Shown here piece by piece: positions 34,571 through 43,126 of a DNA stretch of 64,000 bases (its first letter is position 1; every line of letters starts with the position of its first letter). The translations under genes were made by a program, and so were the position numbers. Source of the DNA: Roseimarinus sediminis (GTDB taxonomy: Bacteria; Bacteroidota; Bacteroidia; Bacteroidales; Prolixibacteraceae); assembly GCF_050433125.1 (NCBI RefSeq), contig NZ_JBNPXV010000001.1, positions 372,001-436,000 on the forward strand, read 5' to 3'. A model generated the notes under the pieces. It made no database searches. It was not told where the DNA came from and saw only the letters and a program-made list of their open reading frames with translations.

Positions 34571-35467
34571 TTATTTCGTATACATTTTGGTGGTTGTCGA
34601 TTTCTTCCTTACCAGGTCCTGGCTTTCGCCATTCAGCAGGTCGCGTATTTTATTGGCCTTGTACATCAAATCGTACATGTGCTGCTGATCATCCTCCAGC
34701 AGGCTTTGTTTAAACTCTTCGAGATGGCGGATGTACACATTCAATGATTCAACAACGTAGGACTGATTTTGCTTAAAAATGGGGCCCCACATTTCGGGAG
34801 AGCTTTTGGCAAGGCGGGCTGTTGAACGAAAGCCACCACTTGCCAGGTCGAAAATGATTTTCCGGTCGTTGGTGTCGAGCACGGCATTGGCCAGGGCAAA
34901 GGCGGTGATGTGAGGAAGATGCGATACATGGGCCGTGGTGTGGTCTTGCTCGTCGGCGCTCATGTAGGCAAGGTCCATCCCCATGTCGTGGTACATCTTT
35001 TCGATTAAAGCCAGGTGTTGAGGACGACTTTTTTCCTGATCGCAAACAATGCAGATTTTTCCCTTAAAGAGTCCTTCGATGGCAGCATCGGGGCCCGAAT
35101 TTTCGGTTCCCGACATGGGGTGGGCTGCAACATAGTTTCCTCTCATGGGGTGGTTCTCAACTGCTGCGCAAATGTTGAGCTTGGTTGAACCAACATCGGT
35201 GACCGATGCGGCGGGGTGAATTTTGTCGAGAATTTGAGGCAGTACCTGTTCTATTTTGTCGACCGGGATGGCCAGCAATACGATGTCGGCTTCGCTCACA
35301 CCCTGTTCAAGGCTGCTTCCACGGTCGGCCAGGCCAAGTTCCAGTGCCCGCTTAAGATGGGCTTCATTGTTGTCGACCCCGATGATCTCAGTGGCAAAAC
35401 CTGAATTCCTGAGGTCTTTTGCCATTGACCCGCCTATGAGTCCCAGGCCTACAATTGTTATTTTCAT
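34571..35467 (-). CDS. tyrA: Prephenate dehydrogenase
   Basis: A 298-residue NAD-dependent dehydrogenase that converts prephenate to 4-hydroxyphenylpyruvate for tyrosine synthesis. The Rossmann motif is VGLGLIGGSMAKDLR; the active-site regions are DVGSTK and YVAAHPMSGTENSGP; HVSHLPHITAFALA is in the helical dimerisation domain. The start at 35467 (MKITIVGLGLIGG) is chosen because it begins the Rossmann strand. A longer in-frame start at 35545 would run through a terminator-like hairpin and a TTTTTTTTT stretch, so it is unlikely. It heads an operon with the DAHP synthase/chorismate mutase gene. Confidence 0.94.
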   Translation of the reverse strand: MKITIVGLGLIGGSMAKDLRNSGFATEIIGVDNNEAHLKRALELGLADRGSSLEQGVSEADIVLLAIPVDKIEQVLPQILDKIHPAASVTDVGSTKLNICAAVENHPMRGNYVAAHPMSGTENSGPDAAIEGLFKGKICIVCDQEKSRPQHLALIEKMYHDMGMDLAYMSADEQDHTTAHVSHLPHITAFALANAVLDTNDRKIIFDLASGGFRSTARLAKSSPEMWGPIFKQNQSYVVESLNVYIRHLEEFKQSLLEDDQQHMYDLMYKANKIRDLLNGESQDLVRKKSTTTKMYTK

Positions 35468-35485
35468 CTGTTCTGAAATAGGTTC

Positions 35486-35517
35486 AAAAAAAAAGGGCTC
35501 CGTGTTCCGGAACCCTA
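35486..35517 (-). promoter_or_regulatory. Terminator-like hairpin in tyrA leader (candidate attenuator)
   Basis: On the minus strand GGGTTCCG-GAACA-CGGAGCCC forms an 8-bp stem (one U-G wobble) followed by nine T at 35486-35494. It ends 19 bp before the tyrA ATG. There is no upstream minus-strand gene that it could terminate, as the nearest gene upstream (hsp20) points the other way. Confidence 0.55.
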
Positions 35518-35535
35518 TAAACTGTATCTTTTCAT
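35515..35535 (-). CDS. Possible leader peptide MKRYSL
   Basis: A six-codon reading frame (ATG at 35535, TAG at 35515) that encodes MKRYSL. It contains one Tyr and stops exactly at the base of the leader hairpin. Such placement is expected for a ribosome-controlled attenuator, but the peptide is very short, has no clear ribosome-binding site and one Tyr codon only. Confidence 0.25.
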   Translation of the reverse strand: MKRYSL

Positions 35536-35544
35536 TAAGCAACA

Positions 35545-35552
35545 CAAATCTA
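35545..35552 (-). promoter_or_regulatory. Promoter -7 box of the tyrA operon
   Basis: TAGATTTG on the minus strand fits TAnnTTTG; a TTTCG element lies about 20 bases upstream. Transcription would start near 35538, giving a leader of about 70 nt that holds the hairpin. Confidence 0.45.
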
Positions 35553-35901
35553 TACGATTCCTTTTTTGGTACCGAAATAATAATAGAAATAAAAATAAGT
35601 GTTGCTATAAGTGCTCATTATCGAATGATTATGGCACAAATATAATTTATTATTCAAGCGATGCAAGCACTGGCGGCCATAAAAAATTAGCTGGTAAAAT
35701 TCAATTAACATGATCAGCTTTCCTGTTTTTGTGTCAATAAAGAATGTTTAAAAGCGGAAAAAATGTCGTAAAAGGTTGATTAAAAGTGAAAAGACGTCAG
35801 GTTTTACTGGTCGAAGACTGTCAATATTTCTTATTTTTTGTGGTGGTACAGGCTTTGATTTGTGATGATTCGAGTTTGATTATTTAAATGTTGAATTAAA
35901 T
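35553..35901. other. Intergenic region between tyrA and hsp20
   Basis: About 350 A+T-rich bases. There is no start-to-stop frame with protein-like composition, no RNA gene and no repeat. It should hold the hsp20 promoter, but no clean consensus box was found. Confidence 0.5.
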
Positions 35902-35910
35902 AGAAGGAGG
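35902..35910 (+). promoter_or_regulatory. Strong Shine-Dalgarno sequence of hsp20
   Basis: AGAAGGAGG, 8 bases before the ATG at 35919. It is nearly a full anti-SD match and is unusual here, as most genes in this window have no such site. Confidence 0.7.
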
Positions 35911-35918
35911 ATTTAGCC

Positions 35919-36368
35919 ATGACACTAGTTAGAAGAAGCAACAATTATTTTCCATCATTTCCAACATTCTTTGATCGTTTTTTCAATGACGAACTGATGG
36001 ATTGGGGCAGTCGTAATTTTTCATCGACCAATACCTCGATTCCTGCCGTAAATGTGAAGGAAGATGACACCAAATATGCCATCGAGGTAGCTGCCCCCGG
36101 AATGAAAAAAGAAGATTTCAATGTAAAACTTGAAAACGATGTACTGACGATTTCTTCTGAACAAAAAAACGAAACAGAAGACAAACAGGAGGGTTACAGC
36201 CGGAAAGAGTTCAGTTATCAGGCTTTCCAGCGTTCGTTCACCTTACCCGAAGGCCATGTCGACAGTGACAATATTTCGGCCAGGTACAGCGATGGAATTC
36301 TTTACATTGAACTTCCCAAGCGGGAAGAGGTGAAGCCAAGGCCACCGAAAATGATTGACATTTCGTAA
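35919..36368 (+). CDS. Small heat shock protein, Hsp20/alpha-crystallin family
   Basis: An ATP-independent holdase of 149 residues. The alpha-crystallin domain spans about 42-140: VKEDDTKYAIEVAAPGMKKEDFNVKLENDVLTI, then YSRKEFSYQAFQRSFTLPEGH and SARYSDGILYIELPK with the A-x-x-x-G-I/L-L motif. The short N-terminal arm (NNYFPSFPTFFDRFFND) is rich in Phe, as in other sHsps. A strong SD site and a clean bidirectional terminator bracket the gene. It is monocistronic. Confidence 0.95.
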   Translation: MTLVRRSNNYFPSFPTFFDRFFNDELMDWGSRNFSSTNTSIPAVNVKEDDTKYAIEVAAPGMKKEDFNVKLENDVLTISSEQKNETEDKQEGYSRKEFSYQAFQRSFTLPEGHVDSDNISARYSDGILYIELPKREEVKPRPPKMIDIS

Positions 36369-36380
36369 CTTAAGATTGAC

Positions 36381-36417
36381 AAAAAGAAACCGCCTTTTGG
36401 AGGCGGTTTCTTTTTTA
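36381..36417. terminator. Bidirectional intrinsic terminator
   Basis: The hairpin AAGAAACCGCC/GGCGGTTTCTT has T-runs on the plus strand and, read backwards, on the minus strand. It serves hsp20 and the convergent STAS-like gene; the latter's stop codon lies within it. Confidence 0.85.
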
Positions 36418-36792
36418 TACGGCAGTGGCAAACTTATGACTAAGCAATGTAATTGCTTCTTCGCGGGTGGAGCACACCTGAACATTCCGCCCGGTAAGTT
36501 TGATGAAGCCCTTGTAGAAAATTTGCATCAACCCTTTGAGCCCGATCACAGCACTTTCTTTAACAAAGGGTGAGTTCCCGTTTACATAAGCAATGAAGGC
36601 ATTGTAAATTTCGGTATTAAAATGCATTCCTTCGAGGTTGGTTATGGTATGAATCGATCGTGGACGCTGCTTCTTTATGTAAGCGCCAAACACCTCAATT
36701 TGCTTAAAAATTTGTTCTTTTGATTTCAGATTGGAAAAATCGAGATAGACAATTTCCTCTTTCCCTGAATTGATAATTTCTACTTCTCTCAT
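36415..36792 (-). CDS. STAS/SpoIIAA-like protein
   Basis: A 125-residue cytosolic alpha/beta protein. Alternating strands and helices (EEIVYLDFSNLK, RSIHTITNLEGMHFN, YNAFIAYVNGNSPFVKESAVIGLKG, NVQVCSTREEAITLL) fit the SpoIIAA/STAS-like fold seen in many small Bacteroidota proteins. There is no conserved phosphorylatable Ser that I can point to, and no DNA-binding motif. Its role is unknown. It is convergent with hsp20 and shares its terminator. Confidence 0.55.
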   Translation of the reverse strand: MREVEIINSGKEEIVYLDFSNLKSKEQIFKQIEVFGAYIKKQRPRSIHTITNLEGMHFNTEIYNAFIAYVNGNSPFVKESAVIGLKGLMQIFYKGFIKLTGRNVQVCSTREEAITLLSHKFATAV

Positions 36793-37253
36793 GGTTACGG
36801 TTTAAAAGTAAAACTGGTTTTTTGGTTAAATATAATACCAAAAGCATGACAAAGTCAATAAGGTTTTAGTGAGTGGCTCAATAAATTGAGTGATTATTGG
36901 TTTGTTAATGATGAATATTTAAATCGTTGCCCAAAGCAATTAATGAAATTTATCCTTTTTGCAAGGCAGGTCTGGTATTGTGACGTACGATCAATTAATT
37001 AACAATGTTAGAATTAATGTGTCATTTTCTCTCTGTTGCTATTTTAATGGTTTAAATATTTTATGCTAAGATTGAATTTTGACATTTATTGTGAATTGGA
37101 CAACCAGGGCAGGTAAAACGAAACCAGGAATATATATTTAAAAATAATTATTGGGAAAAGATTTCTCGATACGGATAGTTTAGCAACATTTACTTAAATT
37201 ACAGTCTGTTTTTGTTATTAGACAATTCGAATTGTTTTATTAAGGCATAATTT
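36793..37253. other. Intergenic region upstream of the signalling/EPS locus
   Basis: 461 A+T-rich bases between divergent genes. Seen are the palindromes CTCAAT-AA-ATTGAG (near 36880) and ACAATTCGAATTGT (37222-37235, about 20 bp before the kinase ATG), and a half CRP-like TGTGACGTACGATCA near 36979. No gene, RNA or clear promoter box was identified. The palindrome at 37222 is a possible operator. Confidence 0.4.
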
Positions 37254-40199
37254 ATGGCAAGTGAAAAACAAAAAAGGCTAGAAGCAGATGAGCTGGAGAA
37301 AGAAAAAAGTCTGGTGTTTAATAATTCCGGGCAGCAATCTGAAATTTTTAAGCATCAACCAATCGAATCATCCCAAATGGATTTGAATGCGATCATCAAC
37401 TGCGTTCCCGACCTGATTTGTAAAACCAATATGCAGGGCTTAATTACTTTTGCCAACACCAAACTGATAAAAAACCTTGGCTTTAGTTCAGTCGGTGAGC
37501 TTATTGGCAAGAATGTTTTCGATTTTATTGATGATGAATACAAAGAAAAAGTGAAGGCTTATGTTGCCAGGCTGATAAAAAAGAAACAATGCTTAGGCTA
37601 TTACGAACTTACTTTTAAAACACTCACAGGGGAGGAAAAGCTTCTACGAAGCAACATTCACCTGTTTAACGAAAATTGCCCCGGTTGCACCGATCGTCAG
37701 GATGCGATACAGAAATTACAGTCATCGCTTGAAAATAAGCTGGCATTAACTTACAATGAAGTAATTATCATTTCACACGATATAACCGAAGAGCGACTAT
37801 CGAAAAAAAGGAACAAGGAACAAAGCCGCAAGCTCGAAAAAATACTCAAGCAACAAGTCCTGCTCTCAAATGTAGCCGTTGAGCTGAACACGTTAAGCAG
37901 TTTCGATGAAAAAGTAAATAATTCGCTTAAAATAATTGGTGAACACCTTGGAATAAGCCGTTTATATATTTTCGAAAACACCCCCGACATTACGGCCACA
38001 TCAAACACATTTGAATGGTGCGGCGAAGGGATTTCGCCTCAAATTGACGAACTTCAAAATATACCGTACGACGAAGCAATACCTTCGTGGAAATATATGC
38101 TGATGAACGATGGGATTGTGTATTCTGAAAACATATACAATTTGCCCGACGATGTAGTTGCAGTACTTGAGCCACAAGGTATTAAATCTATTGTGGTACT
38201 TCCCATTACAGTTGATAATTCGTTCTTTGGTTTTATTGGATTTGATGAATGCGTTCAAAACCGACACTGGGAAAAGTCGGAACTAGAACTTTTGAGAACT
38301 TTAGCCAGTATCATTTCAAATGCTTATGAACGAAAGCGCATCGAAGAAAACCTTCAGAAAAGCGAGCAGGAAAACAGGGCAATTATCGATGCCATACCCG
38401 ACTTTATTTTTATTCATGACAAAGAAAACAGGGCGAAGAGTTTAAAACGTTCATCGGTTCAAAACCTGCCTTTTCATTTAAACAATAACCCCGTTGGCAA
38501 GCTCCCTTCGGAATTGTTCAGCAACGATTTTGCCAGGCAATTTGAATCGGCCCTTAACGAATGTCGCAGCAACGATGTTTTCCAATTCGATTATCAATAC
38601 GAGATTGACAGTCTGATGCGCGACTTTGAGGCACGTATGATACATATTAAGGATGACGAAGTGATTACGATTATCCGCGATGTGACCAGCATTAAGGAAA
38701 ACGAAAAGCAACTAAAAATAGCCAAAGAAGAGGCAGAACAAATGTCAAAGGCAAAGAGCGAGTTTCTGGCCAATGTATCGCACGAAATACGCACACCCAT
38801 GAATGCAATTCTAGGCTTTAGCGAAATATTGCTCGACAAAGTGGAAAACCCCAAACACAAAGAACAAATCAAAGCCATCATCAGTAGCGGCCGCACTTTA
38901 TTATCGTTGATTAACGACATACTCGATTTATCGAAAATTGAAGCAGGAAGACTCGACTTTGAGTTCGAGCCCATGAATTTTAATCATAAAATAGACGAGA
39001 TACAGCAGTTGTTTAACCCAAAAGTACAGCAAAAACAACTAGCGCTTGAAATAATCACATCACCAAATGTGCCCAAATTTATTTTAATGGACGAAGTACG
39101 TTTTCACCAAATTTTATTCAATATTGTGGGCAATGCCATTAAATTTACCGACAGGGGCTATGTGAAAATCGAATCAAAAATTGTAAATCAAAACAAAAAC
39201 AAATTCGACTTATCCATTGAAATTGAAGACTCAGGCATTGGGATACCTAGTGACCAACTCGATAAGATTTTCGATGTATTTACCCAACAAAGCGGTCAAA
39301 GCAACCGCTCATACGAGGGCACAGGGCTTGGACTGGCAATCACCAAAAAGCTGCTTGAAAAAATGAACGGCGAAATTTTGGTAAAAAGCAAAGTTGGCAA
39401 AGGAAGTACTTTTACCATTTTGCTTTATAACGTAGAAGAAGCCGAAGGTGGTCAGTCGCCAGACAAACCCTCCGACACAACCGATAATAATTTGATATTT
39501 GAAAACAGTACAATTTTAATTGTTGACGATATTGACTTCAATATTCAGGTAACAAAGCAATTACTTGAATACGAAGGCTTAAATTTTTTGGAATCGAACA
39601 GTGGAGAAAAAGCCATTGAAATGTTGGAGTTTGAAAAACCCGATTTGATATTCATGGACATCAGGATGCACGGCATGAGCGGCATATCGGCAACCGAAAT
39701 AATAAAAAACCGCCCCGAATGGAAGGAAATCCCCGTTATTGCACTCACCGCTTCGGCCTTGCAGCATGATGAGCACCAAATCAAAAAAATGTTCAACGGT
39801 TATATCCGCAAACCAGCCAGTAAAAAGGATTTATTGAATGCCGTAAAGCAATTCCTGCCTTACAAAACCGAAAAAGAACAAACCCCGCATACCGAAGATA
39901 TTTTAAGAACCCGCTTGAGCGATCCAGCCAATCGGGAACTAATAGCGCAAATGACACAAGAATTAGAAAAACAATTTATTCAAAAGTGGCATAGCATTAA
40001 AGGCACTTTGGTAATTTTCGAAATTGATGAATTTTGTACCGATTTGGCAAAATTCAACACCAAGTACCAGTGCGTGATATTGCAACAATACATCGATATT
40101 TTAAAAGACAGCGTAAACGAGTTTAATGTAGAAGAGATTGAACAAAACTTAAACGCATTTGAGGTATTAATTAACAAATTCAAAACTGCGCTAAAATAA
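37254..40199 (+). CDS. Hybrid sensor histidine kinase (PAS-GAF-PAS-HisKA-HATPase-REC)
   Basis: A 981-residue cytosolic kinase without membrane segments. Domains in order are PAS (about 40-185, INCVPDLICKTNMQGLITFAN), GAF (about 200-365), PAS (about 370-490), HisKA with KSEFLANVSHEIRTPMNAILG (His about 510), and HATPase (about 610-725, IEDSGIGIPSDQL and GTGLGLAITKKLLEKMNG). A REC domain follows, with LIFMDIRM (Asp about 802). The last about 110 residues are helical and HPt-like in length, but the HPt His motif is not obvious. The next gene, a response regulator, starts 7 bp after this stop. It probably senses an intracellular ligand and feeds the downstream regulators of the polysaccharide genes. 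Confidence 0.93.
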   Translation: MASEKQKRLEADELEKEKSLVFNNSGQQSEIFKHQPIESSQMDLNAIINCVPDLICKTNMQGLITFANTKLIKNLGFSSVGELIGKNVFDFIDDEYKEKVKAYVARLIKKKQCLGYYELTFKTLTGEEKLLRSNIHLFNENCPGCTDRQDAIQKLQSSLENKLALTYNEVIIISHDITEERLSKKRNKEQSRKLEKILKQQVLLSNVAVELNTLSSFDEKVNNSLKIIGEHLGISRLYIFENTPDITATSNTFEWCGEGISPQIDELQNIPYDEAIPSWKYMLMNDGIVYSENIYNLPDDVVAVLEPQGIKSIVVLPITVDNSFFGFIGFDECVQNRHWEKSELELLRTLASIISNAYERKRIEENLQKSEQENRAIIDAIPDFIFIHDKENRAKSLKRSSVQNLPFHLNNNPVGKLPSELFSNDFARQFESALNECRSNDVFQFDYQYEIDSLMRDFEARMIHIKDDEVITIIRDVTSIKENEKQLKIAKEEAEQMSKAKSEFLANVSHEIRTPMNAILGFSEILLDKVENPKHKEQIKAIISSGRTLLSLINDILDLSKIEAGRLDFEFEPMNFNHKIDEIQQLFNPKVQQKQLALEIITSPNVPKFILMDEVRFHQILFNIVGNAIKFTDRGYVKIESKIVNQNKNKFDLSIEIEDSGIGIPSDQLDKIFDVFTQQSGQSNRSYEGTGLGLAITKKLLEKMNGEILVKSKVGKGSTFTILLYNVEEAEGGQSPDKPSDTTDNNLIFENSTILIVDDIDFNIQVTKQLLEYEGLNFLESNSGEKAIEMLEFEKPDLIFMDIRMHGMSGISATEIIKNRPEWKEIPVIALTASALQHDEHQIKKMFNGYIRKPASKKDLLNAVKQFLPYKTEKEQTPHTEDILRTRLSDPANRELIAQMTQELEKQFIQKWHSIKGTLVIFEIDEFCTDLAKFNTKYQCVILQQYIDILKDSVNEFNVEEIEQNLNAFEVLINKFKTALK

Positions 40200-40205
40200 A
40201 AAAAC

Positions 40206-40784
40206 ATGGCAACCATACTTATAGTTGACGATAACAAAAAGAACCTACAGGTACTCGGCAATATATTGGCAGAAAACAAGTACCGTGTGGCCATGGCCAT
40301 TGATGGCACAAAGGCTTTAGAGCTTGCCCCAAAATTACGCCCCGACATCATTTTGCTTGATATTATGATGCCCGGCATTGACGGTTTTGAAGTATGCAGT
40401 ACATTGAAAAAAGACACATCCACTTGCGATATTCCCATTATTTTCCTCACTGCAAAAGTTGATCTGGAAGATGTGGTTAAAGGCTTTACTGTTGGAGGTG
40501 TCGATTACATTACCAAACCATTCAAAAAAGAAGAATTGCTGGTGCGCATCAAAACCCAGTTAACACTTTTAGAACATCGGTGCAAAATTGAACAACAAGC
40601 CAAAGAGCTGAAAGAATTAAATAGCTTTAAAGATAAAATATTGGAATCGATCGGTTCGGGGCTTAAAGAAGCCTTGGATAATTTTTCACAAAACACATCA
40701 AATGAACAAGAAATTCATCGATCAAAGTCAATTGATGAATTAATTCAATTACTAAACGAATTAAAATCAATAACATACAAATAA
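40206..40784 (+). CDS. Response regulator with vestigial HisKA-like tail
   Basis: A 192-residue protein. The REC domain (1-120) is complete: TILIVDDNKKN, phosphorylated Asp about 52 in IILLDIMMPGIDGF, LTAK, and YITKPFKKEEL. The C-terminal about 70 residues are helical and align with the HisKA start of the REC-kinase at 43127-44263: NSFKDKILESIGSGLKEAL here against NIFKDRLFSIIGHDLRSPL there. The phosphorylatable His is Ser here and no ATPase domain follows, so it looks like the remnant of a duplicated REC-kinase. There is no DNA-binding output domain, so output would be by protein contact or phosphotransfer. Confidence 0.85.
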   Translation: MATILIVDDNKKNLQVLGNILAENKYRVAMAIDGTKALELAPKLRPDIILLDIMMPGIDGFEVCSTLKKDTSTCDIPIIFLTAKVDLEDVVKGFTVGGVDYITKPFKKEELLVRIKTQLTLLEHRCKIEQQAKELKELNSFKDKILESIGSGLKEALDNFSQNTSNEQEIHRSKSIDELIQLLNELKSITYK

Positions 40785-40815
40785 TAAGAATTCAAAAACC
40801 TAAAACATATTCAAT

Positions 40816-42153
40816 ATGAAAATTGCAGTTATCGGAACCGGTTATGTAGGTTTAGTTTCAGGCACATGTTTTGCCGAAACAGGTGTGAATGTAGTGTGTG
40901 TCGATATCGATGAGTCGAAAATCGAAGGTTTAAAAAAGGGCATTGTGCCCATTTACGAGCCTGGCTTAGAGGAAATAATCAAACGTAATGTCGAAAAAGA
41001 GCGCCTGACTTTTTCGACCAACCTGAAAGAAAGCATTGCCGAAGCCGAAGCGGTTTTCATTGCTGTTGGCACTCCTCCCGACGAAGATGGCAGTGCCGAC
41101 CTTAAATACGTTTTGGGTGTTGCACGCGAAATTGGCGAACACATGGAGCAATATTTGGTTGTAATTACCAAAAGCACCGTTCCGGTAGGTACATCGATGA
41201 AGGTGAAGGCCGAAATTGTAAAAAAATTGGCAGAGCGCGGCGTTGATATTGAATTTGATGTAGCCTCGAACCCCGAATTTCTAAAAGAAGGAAATGCTGT
41301 TGACGACTTCCTTAAACCCGACCGTATTGTAGTTGGCGTTGAATCAGAACATGCCGAAAAAGTAATCCGTAAGCTTTATAAACCCTTCCTACTCAATGGC
41401 CACCCAATATTGTTCATGGACATCACCTCGTCGGAAATGACCAAATATGCAGCTAACTCAATGTTGGCCACCAAAATCAGTTTTATGAACGATATTGCCA
41501 ACCTTTGTGAGCTGGTAGGCGCCAATGTTGACCATGTGCGCAAGGGAATTGGTTCCGATGCACGAATAGGCAACAAATTTATATACCCAGGCACAGGTTA
41601 CGGAGGTTCGTGCTTCCCAAAAGATGTTCAGGCTTTGGTAAGAACGGCAAACGAATATGGACATCCGCTTGAGATACTACAAGCAGTTGAAGCAGTGAAC
41701 TATCGTCAGAAATCTGTTCTCGTGACTAAAATTAAAAAGCATTTTGGAAATAATCTCTCCGGAAAACGCTTTGCCATTTGGGGCTTGTCGTTCAAACCTA
41801 AAACCGACGACATGCGCGAAGCACCATCACTGGTTATTATTGATGAATTGATTAAAGCTGGTGCCGAAGTAGTGGCTTACGACCCTGTTTCGATGCACGA
41901 AGCCGAGCGTATTTTAGGCAAAAAGATCAGTTTTTCAAAAGACGAATACGATACCTGCATCGATGCCGATGCGCTGGTTGTGGTAACCGAATGGGCAGAA
42001 TTCAGGATACCAAATTTCAGGGTATTGGGTAAACTGCTCAAAGAAAAAACCATTTTCGATGGACGTAATATTTACGACATGGAAGAAATGCAAGAATTGG
42101 GGTATAACTATTACAGCATTGGCCGTAAGACAATTAAAAACCAAACAGTATGA
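40816..42153 (+). CDS. ugd: UDP-glucose 6-dehydrogenase
   Basis: Oxidises UDP-glucose to UDP-glucuronate with two NAD+. All family marks are present in 445 residues: GTGYVGLVSGTCFAETG at the N-terminus, SNPEFLKEGNAVDDFLKPDRIV, the catalytic Cys about 266 in GTGYGGSCFPKD, the catalytic Lys/Asn helix region (EMTKYAANSMLATKISFMN), and a C-terminal GLSFKPKTDDMREAPS. It overlaps the UDP-xylose synthase gene by 4 bp, and follows the response regulator by 31 bp, so the precursor supply is genetically tied to the signalling genes. Confidence 0.97.
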   Translation: MKIAVIGTGYVGLVSGTCFAETGVNVVCVDIDESKIEGLKKGIVPIYEPGLEEIIKRNVEKERLTFSTNLKESIAEAEAVFIAVGTPPDEDGSADLKYVLGVAREIGEHMEQYLVVITKSTVPVGTSMKVKAEIVKKLAERGVDIEFDVASNPEFLKEGNAVDDFLKPDRIVVGVESEHAEKVIRKLYKPFLLNGHPILFMDITSSEMTKYAANSMLATKISFMNDIANLCELVGANVDHVRKGIGSDARIGNKFIYPGTGYGGSCFPKDVQALVRTANEYGHPLEILQAVEAVNYRQKSVLVTKIKKHFGNNLSGKRFAIWGLSFKPKTDDMREAPSLVIIDELIKAGAEVVAYDPVSMHEAERILGKKISFSKDEYDTCIDADALVVVTEWAEFRIPNFRVLGKLLKEKTIFDGRNIYDMEEMQELGYNYYSIGRKTIKNQTV

Positions 42154-43097
42154 AAAGGATACTAGTAACAGGTGGAGCCGGGTTTGTAGGCTCTCACCTC
42201 TGCGAAAGACTTTTGAACGATGGACACGAAGTGATTTGTCTCGACAATTACTTCACCGGAAAAAAAAGCAAGATTGTACACCTGTTAAACAACCCATATT
42301 TTGAATTAGTAAGGCACGATGTAACCATGCCCTACTTTATTGAAGTTGATGAAATATACAATCTGGCTTGCCCTGCTTCTCCTGTACATTATCAATATAA
42401 CCCCATCAAAACCATCAAAACATCGGTGATGGGGGCAATCAATATGCTTGGATTGGCCAAACGCATCAAAGCAAAAATACTTCAGGCTTCGACCAGCGAA
42501 GTATATGGCGACCCCGAAATTCATCCACAAACCGAAGATTACTGGGGCCATGTTAACCCAATAGGAATCCGTTCGTGTTACGACGAGGGAAAACGTTGTG
42601 CCGAATCGTTGTTTGTAAACTATCACGAGCAAAACAATGTGAATATCAAAATAATACGCATTTTCAATACTTACGGACCAAAAATGGAGCCCAACGATGG
42701 GCGTGTGGTATCAAACTTTATAGTACAAGCATTGCAAGGCAAGGACATAACTATTTTTGGCGATGGAACACAAACCCGCAGTTTTCAATACGTAAGCGAT
42801 TTGGTTGAAGGAATGGTGCGCATGATGAACTCTCCCGCCGATTTTCATGGCCCTGTAAACATAGGTAATCCCGGCGAGTTTACCATGCTCGAACTGGCAC
42901 AAAACATTATCGACCTTACAGGCACTAAATCGAAAATTGTTTACCTACCCTTACCGGCTGACGACCCAACTCAGCGACAACCCGATATTTCGCTCGCAAG
43001 GGAAAAACTGAACGGCTGGGAACCTAAAGTACCTCTAAAAGAAGGTTTGATAAAAACAATTGATTATTTCGACAAGCTGTTAAAAACCCAAAAATAA
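42150..43097 (+). CDS. uxs: UDP-glucuronate decarboxylase / UDP-xylose synthase
   Basis: A 315-residue extended short-chain dehydrogenase. NAD-binding GGAGFVGSHLCERL is at the N-terminus; the UXS signature is NLACPASPVHYQ and STSEVYGDPEIHPQ; the catalytic Tyr/Lys pair (about Y144/K148) is in CYDEGKRCAE; the conserved Arg region is RTRSFQYV-type (GTQTRSFQYVSDLV). Length and motifs match UXS rather than epimerases or dTDP-glucose dehydratases. It makes UDP-xylose from the product of the overlapping ugd. Downstream of it is a REC-kinase (29 bp). Together they point to a xylose-containing surface glycan. Confidence 0.92.
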   Translation: MKRILVTGGAGFVGSHLCERLLNDGHEVICLDNYFTGKKSKIVHLLNNPYFELVRHDVTMPYFIEVDEIYNLACPASPVHYQYNPIKTIKTSVMGAINMLGLAKRIKAKILQASTSEVYGDPEIHPQTEDYWGHVNPIGIRSCYDEGKRCAESLFVNYHEQNNVNIKIIRIFNTYGPKMEPNDGRVVSNFIVQALQGKDITIFGDGTQTRSFQYVSDLVEGMVRMMNSPADFHGPVNIGNPGEFTMLELAQNIIDLTGTKSKIVYLPLPADDPTQRQPDISLAREKLNGWEPKVPLKEGLIKTIDYFDKLLKTQK

Positions 43098-43126
43098 AAT
43101 TGACAGCAAGTTAAAATTTCAGACAT

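Noticed and set aside
34571..35545. tyrA start at 35545 (26-residue extension)
   Set aside because: The extension would cross the terminator-like hairpin and the T-run, and it starts within the promoter box; the Rossmann fold begins at 35467.
36970..36995. A second CRP-like site before the hybrid kinase
   Set aside because: Only one half-site (TGTGA) fits; the second is off by one base in spacing and incomplete, so it is within chance.
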